DNA of 64,000 nucleotides. Source: Kitasatospora sp. NBC_00458. Its GTDB lineage: Bacteria; Actinomycetota; Actinomycetes; Streptomycetales; Streptomycetaceae. The notes beneath the pieces were generated by a model. It was not told the DNA's origin. It ran no database searches and saw only the letters and a program-made list of their open reading frames with translations. Position numbers and translations under genes: made by a program. The stretch covers positions 3,907,001 through 3,971,000 of the forward strand of contig NZ_CP107904.1 in assembly GCF_036013975.1 (NCBI RefSeq). The letters run 5' to 3'. Positions within the stretch are counted from its first letter, which is position 1. Each line of letters starts with the position of its first letter. Shown here piece by piece: positions 27,386 through 35,838 of the stretch.

Positions 27386-28371
27386 TCTGGCTGACCTGGC
27401 GTCAACACCGCAAGCAGGCCCTCTGGACGGCGATCGCGCTGGCCGTCCTGGCCGCCGCGCTGATCCCCACCGGCCTGGGGATGCGGTCCAGCCTCGAAGA
27501 CTCCGGGCTCGGTGCCTGCCTGCGCAAGCTGGGCGACACCCAACTCGTCTCCGGCAGCGGCTGCGAGGCGCTCAGCCAGCGCTTCGACAACCAGTACGGC
27601 GCGATGCCCTTCCTGGCCATCCTCTTCGTCCTGCTGCCGGTCCTGGTGGGCCTCTTCTTCGGCTCCCCGCTGGTCGCCCGCGAGGTGGAGAACGGCACCC
27701 ACCGGCTGGTCTGGACCCAGGGCATCAGCCGCCGCCGCTGGATCCTCACCAAGTTCGGCCTGATCGGCGGCGTCGCCCTCGTCCTGTCGGTGGTCTACGC
27801 GCTGGGCGTCGCCTGGTGGCTGACCCCGCTGACCGCCAACGGCCTGGGCCGGTTCGGCTACCTGCTCTTCGACGTCCAGGGCGTGGCCCCGATCGGCTAC
27901 ACCCTGTTCGCGGTGGCGCTCGGCATCCTGGTCGGCACCCTGAGCCGCAAGGTGCTGCCCGCCATGGGCATCTCGCTCGCCGCCTTCGTCGCCGTCCGGG
28001 TCCTGGTCGAGACGCTCGCCCGCCCGTACTTCCTGCCGACGAAGACGCTCAGCTACGCCATCGACAGCTCGCTGCTGGCCAGCCGCTTCAACGGCTCCTG
28101 GATCTACCAGGAAGGCGTCCGCAACGGCCTCGGGGAGCTCGTCCTCCCGGACGGCCGGGTCAGCTGCAACACCGACGGCCCCGTCGACTCCGCCGGGTGC
28201 GTGGCCCACTTCGCCCAGCAGGGGTTCGGACCCGCGCCCTACACCAACTGGCAGGAGTACCAGCCGGCCGACCGCTTCTGGACCTTCCAGGGCATCGAGA
28301 CGGGACTCTTCCTCGCCCTCACCGCCCTGCTCCTCGTCCTGGCCGTCCGCCGGATCCGCCGCATCGCCTGA
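27382..28371 (+). CDS. ABC transporter permease (ABC-2 type)
   Basis: 329 aa membrane protein with six predicted helices, beginning with MIWLTWRQHRKQALWTAIAL, typical of ABC-2 permeases paired with YtrA regulators. Residues ~60-75 and ~255-310 are probably extracellular, with paired cysteines (GACLRKLG, GSGCEAL, VSCNTDG, SAGCVAH) that could form disulfides. Partner of the ATPase directly upstream. Substrate unknown; antibiotic or envelope-stress export is the usual role of the family. Confidence 0.9.
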   Translation: MIWLTWRQHRKQALWTAIALAVLAAALIPTGLGMRSSLEDSGLGACLRKLGDTQLVSGSGCEALSQRFDNQYGAMPFLAILFVLLPVLVGLFFGSPLVAREVENGTHRLVWTQGISRRRWILTKFGLIGGVALVLSVVYALGVAWWLTPLTANGLGRFGYLLFDVQGVAPIGYTLFAVALGILVGTLSRKVLPAMGISLAAFVAVRVLVETLARPYFLPTKTLSYAIDSSLLASRFNGSWIYQEGVRNGLGELVLPDGRVSCNTDGPVDSAGCVAHFAQQGFGPAPYTNWQEYQPADRFWTFQGIETGLFLALTALLLVLAVRRIRRIA

Positions 28372-28450
28372 GCGGCCGGGCCCGGGCCGGATCGGACCGG
28401 ACCGGATCCGGGCGCCCTCCGGCCGGTGCGGCGGAGAGCGCCCGCAGGCG

Positions 28451-28825
28451 TCAGGGGCGGGCCGGGAGCAGGCACACGGGGTGGCCGGCGGGGTCGGCGT
28501 AGACGCGCCAGCCGCCGGCGTCCCGCAGGAGCGCGCCCCCGAGCGCGAGGACGACCGCCTCGGCGGCGGCCGGGTCCTCGACGTCGACGTCCAGGTGGGC
28601 CTGCTGGGGGTGGGCCGGGTCCGGCCAGCGGGGCGGACGGTGGTCGGCGACCCGCTGGAAGCAGAGCACCGGCCCGCCGGGGGTGTGCAGGGTGGACCAG
28701 TCGCCACCCAGCGACCAGCGCGGATCCGGCCGGTCCACCTCGCCGCCGAGCAGCCCCGCGTAGAAGCGGGCCAGCGCGGCCGGGTCGGGACAGTCGAGGA
28801 CGATGCACTGCAGACGGCCGATCAC
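28451..28825 (-). CDS. VOC/glyoxalase-superfamily protein
   Basis: 124 aa, a single vicinal-oxygen-chelate unit: LQCIVLDCPDPAALARFYAGLLGGEVD at the N-terminus, QQAHLDVDVEDPAAAEAVVLALG in the middle and WRVYADPAGHPVCLLP at the end. Family members bind small ligands or metals for glyoxalase, dioxygenase or resistance activities; which applies here cannot be told. GTG 28825 with GGAG 7 nt upstream. Divergent from the acetyltransferase gene. Confidence 0.88.
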   Translation of the reverse strand: MIGRLQCIVLDCPDPAALARFYAGLLGGEVDRPDPRWSLGGDWSTLHTPGGPVLCFQRVADHRPPRWPDPAHPQQAHLDVDVEDPAAAEAVVLALGGALLRDAGGWRVYADPAGHPVCLLPARP

Positions 28826-28919
28826 GGTCTCTCCTTCGCGGGTTCCTGCTGCGCCCATTGTCCCCGCAGGATCGTCCTGCCTGCTGGACAGCGGCCGACA
28901 CAGGTCGGACCATGATCGG

Positions 28920-29438
28920 ATGATCACAGGAGACGGATCGCTCCACGCCCCCGCCGTACGGCTGGAGCGGCTCTCGGCCGGACACGCGGACGCGCTGCTC
29001 GCGTTCGAGCGCGAGAACCGGGAGTTCTTCACCCGCTCGGTGCCCGACCGCGGGGACGCCTACTTCACCCCGGCCGGGTTCGCCGGGCGGCACGCCGCAC
29101 TGCTGGCCGAACAGGCCTCCGGCGCCTGCCACTTCCACGTCGTCCTGGATGCCGGGGGCGCACTGGTCGGACGGGTCAACCTGGTCGACGCGGCCGACGG
29201 CGGCGCCGAGCTCGGCTACCGGGTCGGCGAACGCGCGGGCGGCCGGGGCGTCGCCCGGGCGGCGGTCGAGGAGGTCTGCCGGCTCGCCGCCACCGCGTAC
29301 GGACTCACCGCGCTCACCGCCGTGACCACCCTCGACAACGCACCCTCGCGGGCCCTGCTCGCCCGCACCGGGTTCACGGCGGTGGGCGAGCGGACCGTCG
29401 ACGGCCGGCCGGGCACGGCGTACCGGCGCGCGCTCTGA
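28920..29438 (+). CDS. GNAT-family N-acetyltransferase (RimJ-like)
   Basis: 172 aa. The acetyl-CoA binding segment ELGYRVGERAGGRGVARAAVEEV (RxxGxG/A type) and the following TLDNAPSRALLARTGFTAVGE are characteristic of the RimJ/RimL branch, which acetylates protein N-termini or small molecules. ATG 28920 lies within a short region shared with the divergent VOC gene. Substrate unknown. Confidence 0.9.
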   Translation: MITGDGSLHAPAVRLERLSAGHADALLAFERENREFFTRSVPDRGDAYFTPAGFAGRHAALLAEQASGACHFHVVLDAGGALVGRVNLVDAADGGAELGYRVGERAGGRGVARAAVEEVCRLAATAYGLTALTAVTTLDNAPSRALLARTGFTAVGERTVDGRPGTAYRRAL

Positions 29439-29525
29439 CCCGACGCGCCCGGTCCGGCCGCCGGGCCCGAACCCGTTTACCCGCCAGTAGTTCGGCGGCG
29501 CGGATTCGCGGGCAGAACAACGGAT

Positions 29526-30281
29526 ATGACGATCCCTCACCGCCTGATCGGCACCGGCGCCCACAAGGTCCTGGTGCTGCACGACTGGTTCGGCACCAGC
29601 GCCGGCTGGGGCGCGTTCCTGGACTACCTGGACGGCTCCTCCTTCACCTACGCCTTCCTCGACTACCGGGGCTACGGCGAGCGCAGGAACGTGACGGGTG
29701 CGTACACGCTCGCCGAGATCGCGGACGACGCGCTCGCGCTGGCCGACCAGCTCGACTGGGAGACCTTCTCGCTCGTCGGGCACTCCATGGGCGGCAAGGC
29801 CGTGCAGCAGGTACTGGCCCAGGCGCCCGGCCGGGTGCGGAAGCTGGTCGGCCTGGCGCCCGTCCCGGCCGGCCCGTACCCGATGGACGCGGCGGCCGAG
29901 AAACTGTTCTACGGTGCGGCGGACGACCGCGAGAAGCGGTACGCCATCGTGGACCTGGTGACCGGGCAGCGGGCCGGCCGGGTCTGGCTCGACCTCATGG
30001 TGAACCGCTCGCTCTCGCTGTCCACCCGCGAGGCGTTCGGCGGCTACGTGCGCGACTGGGCGACCGCCGACCTGGTGGACCGGATCGACGGGAATCCCGT
30101 GCCGGTCAAGGTGATCGTCGGCACCCACGACCTCGCGCTGACCGCCGAGGTGATGCGCGGCACCTTCCTCGCGCACTACCCCAACGCCGAGTTGGAGGAA
30201 CTCCCCAACAGCGGCCACTACCCGATGCACGAGACGCCGGTCGCGCTGGCGGTCTCCCTGGAGTCGTTCCTCCGCGCATGA
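29526..30281 (+). CDS. Alpha/beta hydrolase
   Basis: 251 aa soluble hydrolase. The nucleophile elbow is GHSMGG, the acid is probably in GTHDLAL, and the histidine is in LPNSGHYPMHE. It resembles esterase/epoxide-hydrolase-like small-molecule hydrolases, with no secretion signal. It stands alone with an ~85-bp upstream spacer. Substrate cannot be read from the sequence. Confidence 0.9.
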   Translation: MTIPHRLIGTGAHKVLVLHDWFGTSAGWGAFLDYLDGSSFTYAFLDYRGYGERRNVTGAYTLAEIADDALALADQLDWETFSLVGHSMGGKAVQQVLAQAPGRVRKLVGLAPVPAGPYPMDAAAEKLFYGAADDREKRYAIVDLVTGQRAGRVWLDLMVNRSLSLSTREAFGGYVRDWATADLVDRIDGNPVPVKVIVGTHDLALTAEVMRGTFLAHYPNAELEELPNSGHYPMHETPVALAVSLESFLRA

Positions 30282-30318
30282 TCCGGTGGCCCCCGGCCCC
30301 GCCCCTCGGCCCGTGCCC

Positions 30319-30354
30319 CGTGCCCCGGCTCCGGCTCCGGCTCCGGCTCCGGCT
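30319..30354. repeat. 6-bp GGCTCC tandem repeat next to the PfpI-like gene end
   Basis: Five or so GGCTCC units just outside the stop codon of the PfpI-like gene, in the spacer between convergent genes. Simple-sequence repeat. Confidence 0.7.
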
Positions 30355-30976
30355 AGCCGATCTCGCGGATCCGCTCCAGCACCGCGGGCGGGGCCTTCGC
30401 CACCGAACCGGCGTCGAAGGGCGGCTGGGGGTCGTACTCGGCGTAGAGCTGGATCGCCTGGGCGGTGGTCTCGTCGGTGAGCAGCGCCGCGAGCAGGAGC
30501 GCCATGTCGATGCCGGAGGAGACCCCGGCCGCCGTGACGATCCGCTCCCGGCGGACCACCCGCTCCGGCGTGTACGTCGCGCCGTACGCGGCCAGTTCAC
30601 CGGCGGCCGCCCAGTGGGTGGTCGCCGCCAGCCCCTTCAGCAGGCCGGCCGCCCCGAGCAGCAGGGCGCCGGTGCAGACGGAGGTGGTGAACCGGGTGGT
30701 CGCGTGCACCCGGCGGATCCAGTCGAGGAACCCGGCCTCGTCCAGCAGCGGGCGGGTGCCGTTCCCGCCCGGCACCAGGAGGACGTCGCACGACTCGACC
30801 TCCTGGTACCGGACGGGGACGTCGAGTCTCAACCCGCCCAGGGTGTCGGCCACCCGGCCGGTCCCGCCCGTCGAGACGAACCGCACGGTGGCGCCCGGGA
30901 GGTACCCGAGCACCTGGTAGGGGCCGATCGCGTCGAGCGGCTCGAAGTCGTCGAAGAGCGGGATCACGATGTCCAT
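30353..30976 (-). CDS. DJ-1/PfpI-family protein (isonitrile hydratase-like)
   Basis: 207 aa class-I glutamine-amidotransferase-like fold. The nucleophile-elbow cysteine is in TTSVCTGALLLGAAGLL, and the N-terminal FDDFEPLDAIGPYQVL carries the conserved acid. These features match the InhA/isonitrile-hydratase and ThiJ-like branch lacking a DNA-binding domain. Biological role unknown; relatives act on isonitriles or glyoxals. ATG 30976, convergent with the hydrolase gene. Confidence 0.87.
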   Translation of the reverse strand: MDIVIPLFDDFEPLDAIGPYQVLGYLPGATVRFVSTGGTGRVADTLGGLRLDVPVRYQEVESCDVLLVPGGNGTRPLLDEAGFLDWIRRVHATTRFTTSVCTGALLLGAAGLLKGLAATTHWAAAGELAAYGATYTPERVVRRERIVTAAGVSSGIDMALLLAALLTDETTAQAIQLYAEYDPQPPFDAGSVAKAPPAVLERIREIG

Positions 30977-31061
30977 GTCCCGCAGACTAGAGCGGAGTTG
31001 GCCCTACGTCCGCCTCCTGGTCAGCGGATTCACGAGAACGAGTGGTCTGCACCACCGGCTT

Positions 31062-31538
31062 TCACCTGAGCGCATCCAGCTCCGCCCCGATGGCCGCCCG
31101 GATCGCGTCCTGTCCCGGGCCCAGTGCGTACCGGGCGTCGCGCCAGCGGTCCGCCGGGTAGAGCCACACGGGCATCCGGACGCGGTCCTCGGGCTCCCAG
31201 TCGAACCTCGGCCACACGTGCGCGTGCAGGATCGGGTCGGTGTTGCCCAGGATCTCCAGGTTGACGCGGCGGAACGCCGGATCGGCCGCCCGGCACGCCC
31301 GCTCCACGGCCTCGCCGAGCCGGTCGAGGTCCTCCAGGTAGGCGATCCGGCGCGCCTTCGGCAGATCGGTGAGCCGCTCGACACCCGGCTCGTCCGCGAG
31401 CAGGATCGCGTAGCCCGGCAGGAACTGCACGTCCCCGATCACCGCGAACCCGGCGTCCAGGCGCCGGATGACGGTCGGGTTCTCACCGCGCAGCGCGCTG
31501 CCGATGCGGTCGGACTTCCAGTCGGTGTTGTCGATCAT
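31062..31538 (-). CDS. HIT-family (histidine triad) hydrolase
   Basis: 158 aa. The nucleotide-binding motif reads ILHAHVWPRF (H-x-H-x-x-P type, a variant of HxHxHxx), preceded by RVNLEILGNTDP. Family members hydrolyse dinucleoside polyphosphates or nucleotide conjugates. The third histidine of the canonical triad is replaced (HAHVWP rather than HxHxH), a known variant whose activity may be altered. ATG 31538, weak ribosome site. Confidence 0.82.
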   Translation of the reverse strand: MIDNTDWKSDRIGSALRGENPTVIRRLDAGFAVIGDVQFLPGYAILLADEPGVERLTDLPKARRIAYLEDLDRLGEAVERACRAADPAFRRVNLEILGNTDPILHAHVWPRFDWEPEDRVRMPVWLYPADRWRDARYALGPGQDAIRAAIGAELDALR

Positions 31539-31601
31539 GAGGCGATGCTAGGGCGTGTCGGCAAGGTCGCGTCGGCCCCGGAGGGACTCTGCCGACAGGC
31601 C

Positions 31602-33287
31602 TCAGGGGTTGCCCGTACCGCCGACCGGCGGGTGCTCGGCCGCGACCAGTGCGGCGGCCCGGCCGAGGTCTCCGCCGGCCCGGGTGAGGAGCTCCACCAC
31701 GAGGTAGGTGGCGGCGAACGGCCCGAGGACCGGATCGCTGCGCCCCGGGGGCTCGTCGAAGGCGCCGAGGCCGAGGACCGGGCCCCAGGAGGCGCGCGGG
31801 GTGAACAGCGCGGCCGCCAGATCGGGCCGGAGCCCGTCGAGTGCGCGGAGCAGCTCCCAGGCGTCGGCGTGCAGCCGCTCCCGCTGCACCGGGTCGCAGG
31901 AGGCGACCGCGGAGGCGGCCCCGGCGTACCGGGGGATCCCGGGGTCGTACCTCCGCAGGGCCGGCAGCAGTTCGGGGAGTGCCATGATCTCCGCCGAGCC
32001 GAAGACCCGGGCGTGGACCCGCGCGGGGTCCGCCAGCAGCTCCAGCAGCAGCGGCAGCGCGCGCGGGTCGCGCCGCCGGGCCAGGCCGCGGATGCCCTCC
32101 TCACGGGCGTCCGGGTACTCGTCGCGGGTCCGCTCCCAGAAGGCGGCCCGGATCGCCGGGGTGTCGGCCTGGAACTCGCCCGCGAGCTGATGGGTCGCCC
32201 AGTCCCGGACGCCCGGGTCCGGACTGCGCGTGAGGCCGATCAGCGCGCGGACCCCCGGGCTGTCCGGGTGGTCGGCGACCACCAGCCGGGCCGCCCGGGC
32301 CGGATCGCCGCCCGCGCGCCGGAGCAGCGCCCCGACGTCGTACTGCGCGCTCCCGGGATCCGACCCGAGGGTGAGCGCGAGGCCGGGCTCGGGGCGGGAG
32401 GCGGACAGCGCGGCCTCGAAATCGGGCCGCAGCCCGTCCAGTGCGCACAGCAGCTCCCAGGCGTCGGCGTGCAGCCGCTCGCGCCGCACCGGGTCGCAGG
32501 CGGCCAGCGCCTCGGCGACGCCGGTGCCGTCCGGGTCGTAGTCCTCCAGCACCGGCAGCAGTTCGGGGGCGGCCAGGACCTGCGCCGCGTGGAAGGTGAG
32601 GACGTGCGCACCCTCCGGGTCCGCCAGCAGCTCCAGCAGCAGCGGTACGGCGCGCGGGTCGCGCCGCCGGGCCAGGCCGCGGATGCCCTCCTCACGGGCG
32701 TCCGGGTACTCGTCGCCGGTCCGCTCCCAGAGCGCGGCCCGGATCGCGGGGCCGTCGGCCTCGGACTGGAAGCCGAGCGCGAACGTGGCCCAGTTGCGCA
32801 CCTCCGGGTCCGGATCGCGGGTCAGGGTGACGAGTGCGCGGACGCCCGGCCCGTCCGGGTCGCCGGTGGCGGCTCCCGGCAGGGCGACGGCCACCCGCTC
32901 CCGGACCCCGGCGTCCGCGTGTCCGGCCAGCGCGACCAGGACGGGCACGGCGCGCCGGTCGTCCGTCCGCCCCAGCGCGGCCGCCAGCGCCCGGAGGACC
33001 GGGACGTCGGCCTCCCCCTCCGCGAGCCCGACCAGCGCGGTCGCCGCCTCCGCCCGGACCTCCTCGTCCCGGTCGCTCGCGGCCCCCAGCAGGTCGCAGC
33101 CGACCGCCCGCTCGACCGCATCGGCCGACCCGAGCAGTCCGAGCCCGCCCGCCAGCGCCCCGGCACCGTCCCCGCCCGCCTGCCGCAGCAGGTCCTCGTA
33201 CCCGCCCCGGTCACCCGACCCCTCGGCGGCCCTCGCCGCCACCACCACCCGCCCGACCAGCGCGGGCGCCGCCCCCGTGTCATCCAT
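31602..33287 (-). CDS. HEAT-repeat protein with internal duplication
   Basis: 561 aa, soluble, Arg/Ala/Leu-rich, made of HEAT-like helical hairpins (for example DPDPEVRNWATFALGF, RDPRAVPLLLELLADPE). No catalytic domain. A ~197-residue unit occurs twice: GVRALVTLTRDPDPEVRNWA... and GVRALIGLTRSPDPGVRDWA..., with the stretch DEYPDAREEGIRGLARRRDP identical in both. HEAT proteins usually scaffold protein contacts, and partners are not evident here. ATG 33287 with GGGAGA upstream. Confidence 0.85.
   Translation of the reverse strand: MDDTGAAPALVGRVVVAARAAEGSGDRGGYEDLLRQAGGDGAGALAGGLGLLGSADAVERAVGCDLLGAASDRDEEVRAEAATALVGLAEGEADVPVLRALAAALGRTDDRRAVPVLVALAGHADAGVRERVAVALPGAATGDPDGPGVRALVTLTRDPDPEVRNWATFALGFQSEADGPAIRAALWERTGDEYPDAREEGIRGLARRRDPRAVPLLLELLADPEGAHVLTFHAAQVLAAPELLPVLEDYDPDGTGVAEALAACDPVRRERLHADAWELLCALDGLRPDFEAALSASRPEPGLALTLGSDPGSAQYDVGALLRRAGGDPARAARLVVADHPDSPGVRALIGLTRSPDPGVRDWATHQLAGEFQADTPAIRAAFWERTRDEYPDAREEGIRGLARRRDPRALPLLLELLADPARVHARVFGSAEIMALPELLPALRRYDPGIPRYAGAASAVASCDPVQRERLHADAWELLRALDGLRPDLAAALFTPRASWGPVLGLGAFDEPPGRSDPVLGPFAATYLVVELLTRAGGDLGRAAALVAAEHPPVGGTGNP
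32041..32726. repeat. 591-bp spaced direct duplication inside the HEAT gene
   Basis: Stretches around 32060-32125 and 32650-32716 are nearly identical at DNA level and are 591 bp (197 codons) apart, pointing to a fairly recent or gene-converted tandem duplication. Confidence 0.85.
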
Positions 33288-33417
33288 CCCCGCAGTCTCC
33301 CGCACACCCCCACCCCCGCCCACCGGTTTCCAGTAGCGGAAACCCCACCCACTTGCACCCCGCGGATCACGGCCGGGAGGATCGGAACAGGCATCAGATC
33401 CCGCGCTAGGGGGCGCC

Positions 33418-33609
33418 GTGCTTGTCCAGAAGCTCACCAGCTCGTGCGACGACGGGGACTGCCCGACGCTGTACGCGACCGACCGGGGAACCCTGCTGGT
33501 CCAGGGCGCGACCCCGCCGGATCACGGCCTTGCTCTGCCGTCACACGAGACAGTCGTGGAAATCCCCGTCGAACTGATCCGAAAGGCCGTCCGTGACAAC
33601 CTCATCTAG
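33418..33609 (+). CDS. Small conserved-type protein preceding a DUF6879 gene
   Basis: 63 aa, no membrane segment, ending PVELIRKAVRDNLI. It contains a Cys pair (SSCDDGDCPTLYATDRGTLLVQG). Small proteins like this commonly sit before DUF6879 genes in actinomycetes; function unknown. GTG 33418 with AGGGGG close upstream; its end overlaps the next gene by 17 nt, so the three genes 33418-34587 form one transcript. Confidence 0.75.
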   Translation: MLVQKLTSSCDDGDCPTLYATDRGTLLVQGATPPDHGLALPSHETVVEIPVELIRKAVRDNLI

Positions 33610-34120
33610 GCCCCTGGGAGAGTGGTTCGGGGCATTCGAGCGGGAGGCCTTCCGGCTGGAAACCCTGGACGACTACAGCCGCTCCGGCGGAGTCGACGCC
33701 TACGAGGCGTTTCTCGCCGGGGAGCCCCAGCCGGAGTCCTACCGGTCGGCGGACTGGGTGACCACCGTGCGGAACGCCACCCGGGCCGGAAAGCGCATGT
33801 ACCGGGTCCACGTCCTCTCCCGTCCGCTGACCCCGTACCTGCGGTTCGAGCTCGGCTGGGGATACCGGCGCAACGCGCTGGCCGGCGAGGAGTTCTTCAT
33901 CCTCGACACCACGGAGCAGCCGAACCCGATCCCCGGGGCACCCGATTTCTGGCTGTTCGACGAGCACACCGTCGGTTCCATGAAGTACGACGACGCCGGG
34001 GGCTACCTCGGGTCCGAGTTCGTCGACGCCGACCGGGTCGCCGAATTCGTCACCTACCGCGATACGGCGATGGCACACGCCGAGCCGTTCCCCGATTGGT
34101 GGGCACTGCACGGCGAGTGA
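33593..34120 (+). CDS. DUF6879-family protein
   Basis: 175 aa soluble protein, aromatic-rich: LGEWFGAFEREAFRLETLDDYSR at the N-terminus, RMYRVHVLSRPLTPYLRFELGWGYRRNALAGEEFFILDTT in the middle and DWWALHGE at the end. This pattern matches the actinobacterial DUF6879 family, usually encoded next to XRE regulators. Function unknown. GTG 33593. It overlaps both neighbours (17 nt upstream, GTGA downstream), so translation is coupled. Confidence 0.82.
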   Translation: MTTSSRPLGEWFGAFEREAFRLETLDDYSRSGGVDAYEAFLAGEPQPESYRSADWVTTVRNATRAGKRMYRVHVLSRPLTPYLRFELGWGYRRNALAGEEFFILDTTEQPNPIPGAPDFWLFDEHTVGSMKYDDAGGYLGSEFVDADRVAEFVTYRDTAMAHAEPFPDWWALHGE

Positions 34121-34587
34121 GGAGAACAGATCTGGGTTCGGCGCTGCGGGCACTGCGCAAGGCCTCCGGCAAGGAGGCCAAGACGGTTGCCCGCAGCGCA
34201 CTCATGTCCCAGAGCAAGCTCAGCAAGATCGAGAACGGCCGCACGTCGGTCGGCGTCTCCGACGTCGACCGCATCCTGACGGCCATCGGCGTTTCCGATG
34301 AGGTCAAGGCCGAGTACCTGAACGCAGCCCGCACGGCTGCGACGGAGGCCGTGGCATGGCGACAGTTCCGCCGCCTCGGCTATCACAGGAAACAGCAGCA
34401 GATTCGGGCTCTGGAAACCTCCATGGCCACGCTCAAGTTGTTTCAGCCGTCACTGATTCCAGGCCTCCTGCAGACCCCGGAGTACCTGGACGGGCTGACG
34501 CAGTGGCTCGACCACCGCCACGGCCCGCACACCTTCCGCCGCCTGTTCCGCTCACCGGCCTACACCAGGCCCGACCACAGCCAGTAG
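34117..34587 (+). pseudogene. XRE-family regulator with truncated DUF5753 domain
   Basis: 156 aa in the present frame. Residues ~8-60 are an XRE HTH (RSALMSQSKLSKIENGRTSVGVSDVDRILTAIGV), followed by the start of DUF5753 (FQPSLIPGLLQTPEYLDGLTQWLDH). The family is normally ~270-290 aa, as in the neighbour at 34817-35668, so about 120 residues are missing and the end (RRLFRSPAYTRPDHSQ) is not family-like. A deletion or frameshift is likely, although a shortened functional repressor cannot be excluded. GTG 34117 in a GTGA overlap. Confidence 0.7.
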
Positions 34588-34603
34588 CACCCCCGACCGG
34601 CTC

Positions 34604-34636
34604 GAAGGCCGCCCCCGGGGTCCGGGGGCGGCCTTC
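34604..34636. terminator. Perfect 15-bp hairpin between convergent XRE/DUF397 modules
   Basis: GAAGGCCGCCCCCGG (34604-34618) pairs perfectly with 34622-34636 around a 3-nt loop. Bidirectional terminator, no U-tract. Confidence 0.88.
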
Positions 34637-34650
34637 CACTCGTCGATGCG

Positions 34651-34848
34651 TCAGGCGGCGGCGAACTCACCCTCGGCGGCGGCGGTCACGAAGGACTGCC
34701 AGGCCGCCGGGGTGAAGCGCAGACGCGGGCCCTGCGGGTCCTTCGAGTCACGGACCGAACCAGGGAGCGCGTCGTCCACCTCGATGCAGTTGTTGTTGTC
34801 CAGGCCTCCGCTGTAACTACTCTTGCGCCACTGCTCGGTTCGCTGCAT
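34651..34848 (-). CDS. DUF397 small protein
   Basis: 65 aa, typical DUF397: WRKSSYSGGLDNNNCIEVDD near the N-terminus and SVRDSKDPQGPRLRFTPAAWQSFV at the end. In streptomycetes such proteins follow an XRE-DUF5753 gene and form regulator pairs; BldB and WhiJ systems are related examples. It overlaps the upstream regulator gene by 32 nt, so the pair is coupled. ATG 34848. Confidence 0.92.
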   Translation of the reverse strand: MQRTEQWRKSSYSGGLDNNNCIEVDDALPGSVRDSKDPQGPRLRFTPAAWQSFVTAAAEGEFAAA

Positions 34849-35668
34849 CCGCGTAGTCCTCCGCCGCCGATGCGATCAGGGCCAGGGACGCCTCCGGCGA
34901 CAACGCGGCAGCCCTGACCAGATCGTAGGCCAGCGAGTACGTGGCGACCAGCGATGGTTCATCAACCAGGTTTCCCGTACCAGGACCCTCCACGTACGCC
35001 GTGGGCGGCGCGTCCTCAAAGGTCATCAGGCAGATGGAACCGTCCATCAGCGCGTGTGCACCCGCCACGAACGGCACCACCTGGATCAGGGCCTTCCGAC
35101 TTCGGATCAGGTCGGCGAGGTGCTTCAGCTGCCGGACCATCACGGACGCGCCGCCGACCGGCCGCCGCAGCACGGCTTCGTCCAGGACCGCCCAGTACAT
35201 CGGGGCGTTCTCCCGGTCGAGCAGTTCGGCGCGGGCCAGGCGGGCAGCGACCATCTCCTCGTTCTCGGCCGCCTTCCGCAGCGGCTGCGCCGACTCGAAC
35301 AGCGCCCTCGCATAGTCGGGCGTCTGCAGTAGGCCCGGCACCAGCAGCGGGGAGAACTCGCTGATGGTCAGCGCCAGTCCCTGCAACTCCGCCGCATGCC
35401 GGAAGTAGTCGGCGTAGCGCGACGCCTTCCGGTACATCTCGTAGACGCGCAGGAAGTGGCCGCCGGTCTTGAGCACGTCGTCCAGACGCGCCGACATGTC
35501 CTCCTGCGGGTTCCGGATCGCGGCCTCCAGCTGGCCGACGTACGCGCCGGAGCAGAACAGCACCCGCCCCAGTGCGTCCTGGGAGAGTCCCGCCTCCTCG
35601 CGCAGCCGCTTGAGCTCCTTGCCCCAGAAGGCCCGGGGCGAGTGGGAGGGGTCGAGTTCCATAGCCAT
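34817..35668 (-). CDS. XRE-family regulator with DUF5753 domain
   Basis: 283 aa, full length for the family. HTH: LKRLREEAGLSQDALGRVLFCSGAYVGQLEAAIR (residues ~18-50). DUF5753: SPLLVPGLLQTPDYARALFESAQ through TAYVEGPGTGNLVDEPSLVATYSLAYDLVRAAAL. Partner of the DUF397 gene it overlaps. WhiJ-type pairs influence development and antibiotic production in Streptomyces; the specific target here is unknown. ATG 35668 has AAGGGA 8 nt upstream; an ATG two codons later is also possible. Confidence 0.92.
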   Translation of the reverse strand: MAMELDPSHSPRAFWGKELKRLREEAGLSQDALGRVLFCSGAYVGQLEAAIRNPQEDMSARLDDVLKTGGHFLRVYEMYRKASRYADYFRHAAELQGLALTISEFSPLLVPGLLQTPDYARALFESAQPLRKAAENEEMVAARLARAELLDRENAPMYWAVLDEAVLRRPVGGASVMVRQLKHLADLIRSRKALIQVVPFVAGAHALMDGSICLMTFEDAPPTAYVEGPGTGNLVDEPSLVATYSLAYDLVRAAALSPEASLALIASAAEDYADAANRAVAQE

Positions 35669-35777
35669 ATGCCAAATCCCTTCAAGGAACCGGTGTTCGG
35701 GCTGTCCGACGGCCACACTAACTACCGGCGGCGAGGGTCGAGATACGAACAGTGATAGTGGGCTTGTCACATCAACA

Positions 35778-35793
35778 CGTGACCCACGTCACG
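35778..35793. promoter_or_regulatory. CGTGAC-CCAC-GTCACG palindrome upstream of DUF998 gene
   Basis: Perfect 6-bp arms around a 4-bp centre, between the divergent XRE and DUF998 genes. Possibly an operator for one of them. Confidence 0.35.
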
Positions 35794-35838
35794 CCGGCCG
35801 ACCCGATGAGTTTCCGCCCCGTGCCCGGTCCTATGGGC

